Shown here: positions 1 to 9,179 of the stretch, piece after piece | Layout: each line of letters begins with the position of its first letter | Position numbering within the stretch: position 1 is the first letter of the stretch | Assembly (NCBI GenBank): GCA_030637665.1 | Contig: DAOWGA010000251.1 | Coordinates: 1-11,901, forward strand | Source: Lysobacterales bacterium | GTDB taxonomy: Bacteria; Pseudomonadota; Gammaproteobacteria; Xanthomonadales; SZUA-36 | Reading direction: 5' to 3' | Length of the DNA: 11,901 nucleotides | Made by a program: the position numbers and the translations under genes | The notes under the pieces: generated by a model | Database searches by the model: none | The model's input: only the letters and a program-made list of their open reading frames with translations | Told to the model about the DNA's origin: nothing

Positions 1-476
1 AGGGAGCCCAGATTTACCCGGACTCCTTTACATCCGGTATCCGCGGCAAGTTCATGGAAGAGATTATCAACACGCCGGGGGAGTATTCCGTTGAGTTATA
101 CGACAAGGCCAGACAGATCATTCAGCCTATTGGAACTTTTCGCGTGACCGGGAACAAAAAAACCGCCGGCAACGGGGAGACGGAAAATGTCAATCAGTGC
201 ACCGTGGAAGCCTGGGGCCCGACCCACTCGGATTCCGGCTATCCCTTCAACCCCCAGCCAGGCGGCGAATCAGCATTCTGGGTCAGGACCAATTGCGCAC
301 TGGAAGGCAGCACCCTGATATTCGCCGGAGTAAAATTAAAAACTACCGTACGAAAAAATCTGCTGACCGCCCGGGTCCCTAACGGGCATGAACTGGAGCC
401 TGGAAAGTACCCACTCGAGATCCGCCTGGGCCACAGCGGGCGACTGTTGAAAAGCGGAGAACTGCAGGTCAGGTAG
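1..476 (+). CDS. 3'-partial-visible CDS: C-terminal Ig-like domains of an unidentified protein
   Basis: The reading frame is open from the first base (codons begin at position 3) to a TAG stop at 474-476, so the gene starts outside the window; the ATG at 54 is in frame but is probably internal. About 158 residues are visible. The first part ends in a strand pattern typical of bacterial Ig-like folds (PGEYSVELYD, then IGTFRV). The second part, from about residue 67 to the end, looks like a second beta-sandwich of IPT/TIG type: VEAWGPTHSDSGYPFNPQP, a FWVR strand, a LIFAGVKL strand, then PGKYPLEIRL and a final LQV strand. I recall similar GPxxxxAGxxFNxQPxG segments as Ig-like tails in other Proteobacteria, but I do not recognise the parent protein. 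No enzyme motif, membrane segment or signal peptide lies in the visible part. It converges on tadA, with only 15 bases between the stops and no clear terminator. Confidence 0.6.
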   Translation, partial: GAQIYPDSFTSGIRGKFMEEIINTPGEYSVELYDKARQIIQPIGTFRVTGNKKTAGNGETENVNQCTVEAWGPTHSDSGYPFNPQPGGESAFWVRTNCALEGSTLIFAGVKLKTTVRKNLLTARVPNGHELEPGKYPLEIRLGHSGRLLKSGELQVR

Positions 477-491
477 ACACACAGGGCCGGA

Positions 492-1019
492 TCATGATTC
501 CCTCCTGCCACGAAAAAAATTCTGTAACAAATCCCCGCACTCTTTGGCCAGGCAACCGCCGGCCACGCGCACCCGGTGATTGTGATCGGGATTCAGCAAC
601 AGGTCGAAACGGCCACCCGCAGCGCCGGTTTTCGGATCGGGTGCGCCGAATACCAGCCGTTCCAGCCGCGCATGGATCATCGCGCCGGCGCACATGCAGC
701 AGGGTTCCAGCGTGACGTACATGCTGCAGCCGGGCAGGCGATAATTACCGATTCGCTGGCCGGCATCGCGCAAGGCCAGAATTTCAGCATGCGCACTGGG
801 GTCATTGAGGATAATGGTCCGGTTCCAGCCTTCACCCACGATGTCGTCACCCTTCACCAGAACGGCGCCCACCGGAACTTCGCCCTCGGACTGTGCACGG
901 CTCGCCAGCATAAGAGCGTGCTGCATCCATGCGCGGTCGCTGTCGGTTACTGCGGGAGAATCGTTCAGCGGCGGCTTACTCCCACTCGATGGTGGCCGGA
1001 GGTTTGCCGGAGATGTCAT
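492..1019 (-). CDS. tadA: tRNA-specific adenosine deaminase TadA
   Basis: TadA deaminates adenosine to inosine at wobble position 34 of tRNA-Arg(ACG), which is needed to read CGC and CGA codons. Using the ATG at 1017-1019, the protein is 175 residues (E. coli about 167). The zinc deaminase signature is complete: HAE at 77-79, with the histidine as zinc ligand and the glutamate as proton shuttle, and PCCMC at 106-110 with two cysteine ligands. VPVGAVLV and the GEGWNR segment also match TadA. Family homology begins near [12 protein letters not shown], so roughly 27 upstream residues, rich in Pro and Ser, are unconserved. The start is uncertain: the ATG at 1019 overlaps the guaA 3' end by 44 bases, an ATG at 1070 would give 192 residues, and the ATG at 926 would cut into the first helix. 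None has a good Shine-Dalgarno. The overlap suggests translation coupled to guaA as the last gene of the operon. Confidence 0.93.
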   Translation of the reverse strand: MTSPANLRPPSSGSKPPLNDSPAVTDSDRAWMQHALMLASRAQSEGEVPVGAVLVKGDDIVGEGWNRTIILNDPSAHAEILALRDAGQRIGNYRLPGCSMYVTLEPCCMCAGAMIHARLERLVFGAPDPKTGAAGGRFDLLLNPDHNHRVRVAGGCLAKECGDLLQNFFRGRRES

Positions 1020-2553
1020 AGACAACCCGTGAGATCCCGTTGATCTCGTTGGCGATTCTGAGCGAAACATGTTCCAGGAATTCGTAAGGCAACCTGGCCC
1101 AGCGCGCGGTCATGAAATCTACCGTCTCGACTGCCCGCAAGGCGACGACGTACTCATAGCGCCGCTGATCTCCGGTCACACCCACCGACTTAACCGGCAG
1201 GAACACCGCAAACGCCTGGCTGACCTGGTCGTACAGGTCGTTCTTGTGCAGCTCTTCGATGAAAATATGGTCCGCACGAGCCAGCAGATCCAGATATTCT
1301 TCTTTGACTTCTCCCAGTACACGCGCGCCAAGCCCGGGGCCGGGGAATGGATGACGGAAAACCATCTCGCGGGGCAGGCCCAGTTCTACGCCTATCCTGC
1401 GAACCTCGTCCTTGAACAACTCGCGCAGGGGCTCGACCAGTTCCATTTTCATGTAATCCGGCAGGCCGCCCACGTTGTGGTGGGACTTGATGACATGGGC
1501 CTTGCCGGTTTTGCTACCCGCCGACTCAATGACGTCGGGGTAGATCGTACCCTGCGCCAGCCATTTCGCATCACCCAGCATTTTGGCCTGCTCCTCGAAT
1601 ACGTCGATGAACAGCCCGCCGATGACCTTACGTTTTTCTTCCGGGTCCTTGACACCCCTGAGGCCCTGCAGGAACCGATCGCGGGCATCCACCTTGATAA
1701 CGTGCACACCCATGTGCCGGCCAAAGGTCGCCATCACCTGCTCGGGCTCCCGGTAACGAAGCATGCCGGTATCGACAAATATACAGGTCAACTGGTCGCC
1801 AATGGCCTGGTGCAACAGGGCGGCAACCACGCTGGAATCCACGCCGCCCGACAGGCCCAGCATGACCTGGTCAGTACCCACCTCCTGGCGGATCCGTTCG
1901 ATTGAATCCCGGATGATGTTTTCAGCCGTCCAGCGCTCCTCGCAGCCGCAGATATCATGAACAAAGCGTTCCAGTATCCGTCTTCCCTGCGCCGTGTGGG
2001 TCACTTCGGGATGAAACTGGATGCCATAATACCCACGGCCGTCATCCGCGATGGCTGCAATGGGCGCAGAATCGGTACTTGCCACCACTTCGAAACCAGC
2101 CGGCAATTCGACCACTTTGTCGCCGTGACTCATCCAGACATCCAGTTGCGGCCGGCCGGCCTCGTCTATGTGATCTTCAATGGCCTCCAGCAAACGCGAA
2201 GGCTGATCAACCGTGACGCGGGCGTAGCCAAATTCCTTGAATGAAGAAGGCTCCACGACCCCACCCAACTGCGCCGCCATGGTATGCAGGCCGTAACAAA
2301 TCCCGAGCACCGGCACATCGAGTTCGTAAACAATTTCAGGCGCCTGTGGCCCGTCTTCGGCATGGACTGACGCCGGCCCGCCGGAAAGGATAATGCCCCG
2401 CGGTGCCAACTTGCGTATATCGCCGGGGTGCGCATCCCAGGGCCAAATTTCGCAAAAGACACCAATTTCTCTGACCCGGCGTGCGATCAGTTGCGTGTAT
2501 TGCGAGCCGAAATCCAGGATCAATATGCGGTGTTGATGAATGTCTTGATGCAT
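976..2553 (-). CDS. guaA: GMP synthase (glutamine-hydrolysing) GuaA
   Basis: GuaA converts XMP to GMP using ATP and ammonia released from glutamine, the last step of GMP synthesis in the cytoplasm. The protein is 525 residues, the same as E. coli. The N-terminal class I glutamine amidotransferase domain (about 8-200) has its triad in the expected places: Cys86 in GICYG, His181 and Glu183 in FHPEV. The ATP pyrophosphatase domain follows, with the PPi loop SGGVDSS at 235-241. The C-terminal dimerisation domain ends in the conserved TIEWE. The ATG at 2551-2553 gives an N terminus that aligns with E. coli ([18 protein letters not shown]), and an AAAAGG sequence lies just upstream. It starts 43 bases after guaB with no terminator between them, so co-transcription is very likely. 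Confidence 0.98.
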   Translation of the reverse strand: MHQDIHQHRILILDFGSQYTQLIARRVREIGVFCEIWPWDAHPGDIRKLAPRGIILSGGPASVHAEDGPQAPEIVYELDVPVLGICYGLHTMAAQLGGVVEPSSFKEFGYARVTVDQPSRLLEAIEDHIDEAGRPQLDVWMSHGDKVVELPAGFEVVASTDSAPIAAIADDGRGYYGIQFHPEVTHTAQGRRILERFVHDICGCEERWTAENIIRDSIERIRQEVGTDQVMLGLSGGVDSSVVAALLHQAIGDQLTCIFVDTGMLRYREPEQVMATFGRHMGVHVIKVDARDRFLQGLRGVKDPEEKRKVIGGLFIDVFEEQAKMLGDAKWLAQGTIYPDVIESAGSKTGKAHVIKSHHNVGGLPDYMKMELVEPLRELFKDEVRRIGVELGLPREMVFRHPFPGPGLGARVLGEVKEEYLDLLARADHIFIEELHKNDLYDQVSQAFAVFLPVKSVGVTGDQRRYEYVVALRAVETVDFMTARWARLPYEFLEHVSLRIANEINGISRVVYDISGKPPATIEWE

Positions 2554-2596
2554 GCCTTTTTATCGCTCAAACCGCACAATGTTTCAATGATAAGGG

Positions 2597-4147
<1,551 letters not shown>

Positions 4148-4209
4148 CATCGCACGCGACTTTCTATCCCGGACATGCGTTTGGCAGTCGCCGGGTTTAT
4201 CATTCTCCC

Positions 4210-5577
4210 ATGGCGAACAGTGGCGAGCATATCTATACCCCCAGCGAACTTAACCGGGAAGTGCGCATGCACATCGAGATGGGCTTCCCCCGTATCCTGA
4301 TGGAAGCGGAAATATCCAATCTGTCGCGGCCCGCATCCGGCCACCTGTACTTCAGTCTGAAAGATGACAAGGCACAAATTCGCTGTGCCCTGTTTCGCTC
4401 AGCCGCCGGCCGGCTGACCATCCGGCCCGAAAACGGCATGAAGGTCCTGGCCCGTGGCAGGATCAGCCTGTACGAACCACGCGGCGATTTTCAGATGATC
4501 GTGGACAGCCTGCAGGATGCTGGTGAAGGCGTGCTGCGCCGGCAATTTGAAGAGTTGAAAAAGAAACTCGAGGCCGAGGGCCTGTTCGACCAGGCACACA
4601 AGCAGACGCTACCGGGCTATCCGCTGCACATTGGCGTGGTGACATCGCCGGGCGGCGCCGCGGTGCGGGATATTTTGCATGTGCTGCAAAGGCGCTGGCC
4701 GGTGGCGAAGGTTCGCCTGTACCCGGTTTCGGTCCAGGGCAGCGAAGCACCGTCCGAACTGCTGGCGGCTATCCGCTCCGCCAACGTCCAAAACTGGGCT
4801 GAAATCCTGATTGTGGGCCGTGGCGGCGGATCGCTCGAAGACCTCGCGGCCTTCAATGAGGAGGCCGTGGCCAGGGCCGTGTTCGACTCAGGCATCCCGG
4901 TCATTTCCGCGGTCGGGCATGAAACGGACTTCAGCATCTGTGATTTCGTAGCCGATTTGCGCGCACCGACACCCTCCGCTGCGGCAGAACTGGCCACTCC
5001 GGACCAGGTCGCGCTAAAAGAATCCTACGCCCGTGCGGGACGGCAATTGCAACACAGAATGCAGAATTTGCTCGAGCGGGATACGCAGCGACTGGATCAC
5101 CTGTCCCACAGACTCCAGCAACGCCATCCGGCCAGCCGCCTGGCCGAGCAATCCAGGCAACTGGACATCTTTCAGGCTGCCTTATTCCGTAATACCAGGC
5201 GCCAACTGGGCGAGCGGCATGACTACCTCGATATCCTGTCACGGCGTCTGCATGTTCATCACCCCGGCCGCAAACTCCCGCAGCTTGCGAGCCGCGTCAA
5301 CAACGCACAGCAAAGTCTGCACCGGCTTGTTCAAAATAATTTGCGTCAACGCCGCCAGGGTCTGCGCGATCTTGCCCGTACCCTGAATGCCGTTAGCCCG
5401 CTGGAAACCATCGGCCGCGGCTACGCCGTGGTAACTTCCACCCGCAGCGGGGAGGTCATCAGCAGTACCAGCCAAGCAAAGACCGGCCAGGCCATAACGA
5501 CACAACTGCGCGACGGAAGGCTGATGAGCGTGGTTGAATCCCTTGACGACGAGATCTTGAATCCTGACAAGGACTGA
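4210..5577 (+). CDS. xseA: Exodeoxyribonuclease VII large subunit XseA
   Basis: XseA is the catalytic subunit of exonuclease VII, which with several small XseB subunits degrades single-stranded DNA from both ends in repair. The protein is 455 residues (E. coli 456). An N-terminal OB-fold (about 8-105) binds ssDNA. The catalytic domain carries GVVTSPGGAAVRDIL, GRGGGSLEDLAAFNEE and SAVGHETDFSICDFVADLRA; Asp154, Arg204, His237 and Asp240 line up, one residue offset, with the residues I recall as required in E. coli. Residues about 265-385 are a long Arg- and Leu-rich coiled coil with two related units (RLQQRHPASRL and RLHVHHPGRKL), the arm on which XseB assembles; E. coli XseA has the same repeat. 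The C terminus has the conserved VSPLETIGRGYAVV. The ATG at 4210 lacks a clear Shine-Dalgarno but matches the expected N terminus. No xseB is in the window, so the partner is encoded elsewhere. Confidence 0.97.
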   Translation: MANSGEHIYTPSELNREVRMHIEMGFPRILMEAEISNLSRPASGHLYFSLKDDKAQIRCALFRSAAGRLTIRPENGMKVLARGRISLYEPRGDFQMIVDSLQDAGEGVLRRQFEELKKKLEAEGLFDQAHKQTLPGYPLHIGVVTSPGGAAVRDILHVLQRRWPVAKVRLYPVSVQGSEAPSELLAAIRSANVQNWAEILIVGRGGGSLEDLAAFNEEAVARAVFDSGIPVISAVGHETDFSICDFVADLRAPTPSAAAELATPDQVALKESYARAGRQLQHRMQNLLERDTQRLDHLSHRLQQRHPASRLAEQSRQLDIFQAALFRNTRRQLGERHDYLDILSRRLHVHHPGRKLPQLASRVNNAQQSLHRLVQNNLRQRRQGLRDLARTLNAVSPLETIGRGYAVVTSTRSGEVISSTSQAKTGQAITTQLRDGRLMSVVESLDDEILNPDKD

Positions 5578-5766
5578 GCCCTGCCACCCGTCCGGCTGGC
5601 AAGCTCACCGCATTCTTCGTTAGCTCCTTAACCCCTTTCCCCTCCCTACTGCGTTTCATCAGTACAAATCCAACAGGAGGAACAGGCTGCGCTGAAGCAG
5701 CCAAGCAAAGAAAATGACACGGACACTGACGCTGCAGGCTCGCGCACACCATGGTAGTCTCACGGC
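5578..5766 (+). other. Intergenic spacer upstream of the ECF sigma factor
   Basis: This 189-base stretch between xseA and the sigma-factor gene has no plausible ORF. It contains a pyrimidine-rich tract (about 5620-5650) and a perfect 6-bp hairpin, GGCTGC (5685-5690), loop GCTGAA, GCAGCC (5697-5702), without a following T run. A weak TGCCA/TGGCA pair (5582-5586 and 5597-5601) directly after the xseA stop is not a convincing terminator. GGAACA at 5679-5684 resembles the GGAAC core of ECF-type -35 elements, but I find no matching -10 at the right distance. I cannot place the promoter of the sigma-factor gene. Confidence 0.4.
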
Positions 5767-6318
5767 ATGCGGGAGCGTAGCGACGAACAGCTCATGAAAT
5801 CATACGCGGACGGCAACATGGAGGCGTTTGAGATATTGTACGAGCGTCATCGCGGACCGCTCTATCGCTACATCCTGAGGCTGGCAGCTAATCCCGCCAC
5901 GGCCAACGACCTGTACCAGGGAAGCTGGGAAAAAATAGTCAAAGCACGCAGCCGTTACAAATCATCAGCACCCTTCAGGGCCTGGATGTACCGGATTGCC
6001 CACAACCACGTGATGGACCACTTCCGGCGCCTGCATCCAGCGGGAAACACGACACCCGATGACATGGCGGATAACCAGGCAGAACCGGATGAACAGCTTG
6101 CAACGGACCAGCGCCAGCAGGACCTGCTGGCCGCCATACACTCGCTGCCGCCGGAACAGAAAGATACGCTGATTTTGAAGATCGAAGCAGGCCTTGACCT
6201 GCAAACCATTGCCGAAGTCACCGGTGTGAACCGGGAAACGGCAAAGAGCAGACTTCGATACGCTGTGAACAGATTAAAGCTCATACTGGGTAATCAAGGC
6301 CCCCGGACGGAAATATGA
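5767..6318 (+). CDS. ECF-type RNA polymerase sigma-70 family factor
   Basis: This 183-residue protein directs RNA polymerase to a set of promoters, probably in response to an envelope signal. Sigma region 2 covers about residues 5-90: DEQLMKSYADGNMEAFEILYERH, then DLYQGSWEKIVKAR (region 2.2, core binding), then FRAWMYRIAHNHVMDHFRR (regions 2.3-2.4, -10 recognition). Sigma region 4 covers about 118-172: LPPEQKDTLILK and the helix-turn-helix LDLQTIAEVTGVNRETAKSRL. There is no region 1.1 or 3, as expected for an ECF factor. The N terminus matches the family from the first residues, so ATG 5767 is likely correct although no Shine-Dalgarno precedes it. Its stop overlaps the start of the next gene by 4 bases (ATGA), a sign of translational coupling to a probable anti-sigma factor. 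ECF factors often control their own operon, but I cannot see a matching promoter. The regulon is unknown. Confidence 0.93.
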   Translation: MRERSDEQLMKSYADGNMEAFEILYERHRGPLYRYILRLAANPATANDLYQGSWEKIVKARSRYKSSAPFRAWMYRIAHNHVMDHFRRLHPAGNTTPDDMADNQAEPDEQLATDQRQQDLLAAIHSLPPEQKDTLILKIEAGLDLQTIAEVTGVNRETAKSRLRYAVNRLKLILGNQGPRTEI

Positions 6319-7193
6319 CAATGGATCCCAAGGACCGAAAATCTGAAGCAGGCCAGGGGAGAAACTGGGAACGGGATCTCGAGGTGATCCAGGCCAACTA
6401 TTCCGGACTGGAGGCAAACGAGCCACCCGATTTGCTCGATCAGGCGATCCTGAACACTGCGCGACGCGAAATGGCGGCCAAAAGACGCAAACCGCTACGC
6501 TGGATAGGCGCATTTGCCACTGCTTCGGTGTTTGTACTGGCGCTGACCATCGTGCTCCAGCAAGACCATGAACCGATGAAACCCGGCAGGCCCAATGGCG
6601 CCAAACTGGACGCCGCAGCCCCATCCGAAGCACAAGAAAGCTCCAGGCGCGACGCTGCTGGTGCTGTTGCTCCGGATGACGGCCTGCAGGAATCCAGGAG
6701 CATGGAACGCAGCCTGTTAATGAAGCAGTCGGCGGCGGGTAAACGCGAGGATGGCCTGGCAACTGAGCCGGTGAGTGTGCCCGCTTCGGCACCCATTGTA
6801 GCTGAATTCGAAACGGTGCCGGTAGCCGCGGGGAAAGAGCTGTCCGTAGATGCGGATTTCCGCCTCGAAGAAGCGCCCGCAGAACTTGATTCAATAGAAG
6901 GATTCACGGATGAGGACGCTGAACTCAAATCGAAGACGCGCCAAAACGCTCCAATGATCAATGAATCGGCAGCCCGTAAACAGGCAGCGGACAAACCCGT
7001 GGATACCATGGGCAATGTTGTGGCGGCGACAGCCGATAAGGACGAATCTGGCGAACTGGCGGATCCGGAAGAATGGATCCAGCGTCTGCTTCTGCTGAGG
7101 CAATCGGAACTGTACGAAAAACTGGAAGAGGAACTGGCGGCATTCAGGAAGGCTTACCCCGATCACCCGCTACCCCGGGAACTGGAGAACTAA
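6315..7193 (+). CDS. Single-pass membrane protein, probable anti-sigma factor
   Basis: This 292-residue protein starts in the ATGA overlap with the sigma-factor gene (a second ATG at 6321 would shorten it by two residues). A cytoplasmic N-terminal part of about 60 residues is followed by one hydrophobic helix at about 62-81, preceded by RRKPLR, which predicts N-in, C-out topology. Residues about 85-245 are low complexity, rich in Ala, Glu, Asp and Ser, and likely a disordered periplasmic linker. The last 45 residues form a predicted helical pair: PEEWIQRLLLL, then EKLEEELAAFRKAYPDHPLP, a pattern I recall at the end of similar proteins next to ECF sigma genes. The role is inferred from position and topology. 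There is no cysteine at all, so the zinc-binding HxxxCxxC motif of classical anti-sigma domains is absent. It could bind sigma by another fold, or be an unrelated sensor. The yigZ-type gene follows 8 bases later. Confidence 0.72.
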   Translation: MTMDPKDRKSEAGQGRNWERDLEVIQANYSGLEANEPPDLLDQAILNTARREMAAKRRKPLRWIGAFATASVFVLALTIVLQQDHEPMKPGRPNGAKLDAAAPSEAQESSRRDAAGAVAPDDGLQESRSMERSLLMKQSAAGKREDGLATEPVSVPASAPIVAEFETVPVAAGKELSVDADFRLEEAPAELDSIEGFTDEDAELKSKTRQNAPMINESAARKQAADKPVDTMGNVVAATADKDESGELADPEEWIQRLLLLRQSELYEKLEEELAAFRKAYPDHPLPRELEN

Positions 7194-7201
7194 GCTCTTC
7201 A

Positions 7202-7774
7202 ATGCGCACCCTCGCCTCGCCAGCTTCGCATGAAGTCGTCATCAAGCGCAGCCGTTTTGTTGCCCATGCCGCCCGTGTGGACAGCCAGGCCGATACGCTG
7301 GATTTCTACGAATCCGTAATCGATCCTTCAGCAACACATAACTGCTGGGCCTGGCGGCTGGACTACCTTTACCGCTTCAACGATGACGGCGAGCCAGGCA
7401 GTACGGCGGGCAGACCAATCCTCTCAGCCATCGAGGGCAAGGAACTCGACCATGTAATGGTCGTGGTAACCCGCTATTTCGGTGGGATCAAGCTCGGTGT
7501 CGGCGGCCTTGTGCGCGCATATTCCGGCAGCGCCGCCAAGTGCCTTGACCAGGCGGGAATTGTCGACATCCAGCCGTCAACCGAATGCACCATCAAGGCT
7601 GCCTTCCAGTGGACCGGCCAGGTCTACTCAGCCCTGGAAGCCTGTGGCGCCATGAAGCTGTCCGAAGAATTCCTCGATGAAGGTGTGCAAATCCTGGTGG
7701 AAATCCCGGAAAGCGAGCTGGCAAAACTAAAGACCATTCTTCGCGACACGACCCGCGGCGAAGTCAGCCTGTAA
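7202..7774 (+). CDS. YigZ/IMPACT family protein (UPF0029)
   Basis: The 190-residue protein belongs to the YigZ family, related to eukaryotic IMPACT and yeast YIH1; E. coli YigZ is about 204 residues. The biochemical role in bacteria is poorly defined. The signature is clear: an N-terminal domain (about 8-120) with RSRFVAHAARV, FNDDGEPGSTAGRPIL at 59-74 and VVVTRYFGGIKLGVGGLVRAYS at 87-108, then a C-terminal ferredoxin-like UPF0029 domain (about 125-188). The ATG at 7202 was chosen because homology begins within 10 residues; the same frame is open further upstream, but that part overlaps the preceding gene. It lies 8 bases after the probable anti-sigma gene, so it is probably in the same operon; whether this linkage is functional is unknown. 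A strong hairpin plus T run follows the stop. Confidence 0.93.
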   Translation: MRTLASPASHEVVIKRSRFVAHAARVDSQADTLDFYESVIDPSATHNCWAWRLDYLYRFNDDGEPGSTAGRPILSAIEGKELDHVMVVVTRYFGGIKLGVGGLVRAYSGSAAKCLDQAGIVDIQPSTECTIKAAFQWTGQVYSALEACGAMKLSEEFLDEGVQILVEIPESELAKLKTILRDTTRGEVSL

Positions 7775-7778
7775 AAGC

Positions 7779-7809
7779 AAAAAGGGATCAGAGCCCTTTT
7801 TTCTTTTTT
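7779..7809 (+). terminator. Bidirectional intrinsic terminator between the YigZ gene and the MATE gene
   Basis: AAAAAGGG (7779-7786), a seven-base loop and CCCTTTTT (7794-7801) form an 8-bp stem whose 3' arm runs into a T tract (to 7802, then six more T after one C). It starts 5 bases after the YigZ-family stop. On the minus strand the same hairpin is followed by a T-rich stretch, so it should also end transcripts of the MATE gene. It overlaps the end of that gene: the MATE stop (7788-7790) is in the loop and the Lys-rich tail is encoded by the T tract. Confidence 0.88.
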
Positions 7810-9143
7810 GGGATGATCTGTGATGGTGGATTTCGAAAAACCAGCACCAGGGCGAGGATGAAAGTCAGTGCCTCGGCTAACGGAATGGTTACGTAGATGC
7901 CGGTATCTCCAAACCAGATTGGCAGAAACAATAGCCCCAATGCAGGCAGGACCAGGCTCCTCGAAAGCGCAATGACCGCCGACTGCAGGGGTTTGTGAAG
8001 GGCCGTGAAATAAGAAGTCAGTGTGATGTTCATGCCATTGAACAGAAAAGCCGGCCAAAACAGGGAAATGAATTCCAGCGCAATTTTGACCGTTTGCTCT
8101 TCACCCTCCTGAAGAAACAGCGAAATCATGGCCCGGGGTGCAAACAGGAACACGATGCTGACACAAAGACCAATGACAAATGTAGCGATCAGTGCAGTCA
8201 AGGTAAACCGCACGATCCGATGCGGCTGTCTGGCCCCCAGGTTTTTGCTAATCGTAGGCTGCAGAGACTCGCTGATTCCATAGCAAACTTCGAGTCCGAT
8301 AAAGAGCAGATACCCAACAATCGTGAATGCAGCAACGCCCTCCACACCCATTCGCGTGATCATGACCCAGTTAAACAACAGGGTGACCAGGCCGATCGAT
8401 AATTCATTCGCAAATTCCGAGAAACCATTCCAGGCCGATTTGAGCACACGACCCCAACCGCCGCGAACGGCGAGCAATTTCAGAGTGCATGCGGGGTTAA
8501 ACCAGTGGCTGATGAGGACCAGCAAAATAAGCCCCTCGGCGATGGCGGTCGCCCAGGCAGCGCCTTTGATGCCCCATTCCAGGTGGACGATGAACAACCA
8601 GTCCAATGCGATATTCAGAATGGCGTAGCCAACCAGCGCGACCGAAGCCAACACCGGCCGACCATCGATGCGGACAAAATAATCCAGAGTCAGACCGACC
8701 ACCAGTAACGGGGCAGCCACGATAATGATCAGTAAATAATCTCTGGCCAGACCGTGCAATTCGTCGTTGGCGCCCAGCAGTGATACCACTTCATCCAGAA
8801 ACATCAGGCAGCTGAAGGTAATCACAAGCGCCATGGCCAGGGTGGCGTACAGCGTCTTGCTGAAAATATCCGATGCGGCTTCGGCGTTCCCTTCTCCGAT
8901 ATTCTTTCCGCATACGACAGAGCCGCCCACAGCAAGCATTAAAACAATGGCGGCGAACAGGGCAAACACAGGGATGCAGATATTGATAGCCGCGAGCGCG
9001 GTCGCGCCGATAAAATTACCAATGAATATTCCATCGATAACGCCGGCCGAGGTTACCGCAATCATGCCGATCACCGAGGGAATGGCGTAACGGAAAAAGA
9101 CCGGAACGATGTCTCCGGCAACCGGATCGAACTTGTTTTTCAT
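7788..9143 (-). CDS. MATE family multidrug/cation efflux transporter
   Basis: With the ATG at 9141-9143 this is a 451-residue inner-membrane protein, the usual MATE length. It should export cationic or other small compounds using a Na+ or H+ gradient; the substrate cannot be told. About twelve hydrophobic segments are visible (roughly 14-34, 46-72, 95-115, 134-154, 164-186, 192-214, 248-268, 271-291, 311-334, 356-376, 387-408, 416-436), in two MatE halves. Family-like features are the N-terminal GDIVPVFFRYAIPSVIGM, IDGIFIGNFIG in helix 1, and the second-half stretch GVEGVAAFTIVGY with ESLQPTISKNLGA, as in MepA-like members. The tail is Lys-rich (KKKKGL). Start choice: ATG 9143 has an ACGAGG sequence close upstream; ATG 9161 and a GTG at 9182 are possible, but the GTG lies inside a 15-base palindrome. 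It is 82 bases downstream of the outer-membrane gene on the same strand. Confidence 0.92.
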   Translation of the reverse strand: MKNKFDPVAGDIVPVFFRYAIPSVIGMIAVTSAGVIDGIFIGNFIGATALAAINICIPVFALFAAIVLMLAVGGSVVCGKNIGEGNAEAASDIFSKTLYATLAMALVITFSCLMFLDEVVSLLGANDELHGLARDYLLIIIVAAPLLVVGLTLDYFVRIDGRPVLASVALVGYAILNIALDWLFIVHLEWGIKGAAWATAIAEGLILLVLISHWFNPACTLKLLAVRGGWGRVLKSAWNGFSEFANELSIGLVTLLFNWVMITRMGVEGVAAFTIVGYLLFIGLEVCYGISESLQPTISKNLGARQPHRIVRFTLTALIATFVIGLCVSIVFLFAPRAMISLFLQEGEEQTVKIALEFISLFWPAFLFNGMNITLTSYFTALHKPLQSAVIALSRSLVLPALGLLFLPIWFGDTGIYVTIPLAEALTFILALVLVFRNPPSQIIPKKKKGL

Positions 9144-9179
9144 GGCCTCGTGAGATGACATGGGAGGAGGATAACAAGC

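Noticed and set aside
1069..1905. Long + strand open frame (278 codons) opposite guaA
   Set aside because: It lies wholly antisense to a complete, well-conserved guaA, its His- and Gln-rich product matches no family I know, and it has no ribosome site. It is a product of guaA codon bias.
4166..4184. Possible PurR-type box (ATGCGTTTGGCA) upstream of guaB
   Set aside because: The two halves are not symmetric and match the PurR consensus poorly; many Gammaproteobacteria outside the enterics lack PurR.
5085..5400. Internal repeat in XseA as a sign of recent duplication
   Set aside because: The same RL-x-x-x-x-P type units occur in E. coli XseA, so this is the normal coiled-coil arm of the family.
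5582..5601. TGCCA/TGGCA pair after the xseA stop as a terminator
   Set aside because: The stem is only 5 bp and no T run follows.
6274..6894. Minus-strand frame of 206 codons opposite the sigma-factor end and its partner
   Set aside because: It is antisense to two well-supported coupled genes and its product is Pro/Arg/Trp-rich without motifs.
7073..7201. Upstream extension of the YigZ-family frame to 7073
   Set aside because: The added 43 residues overlap the end of the membrane-protein gene in another frame, are Gly/Pro-rich and unlike the family N terminus; ATG 7202 fits better.
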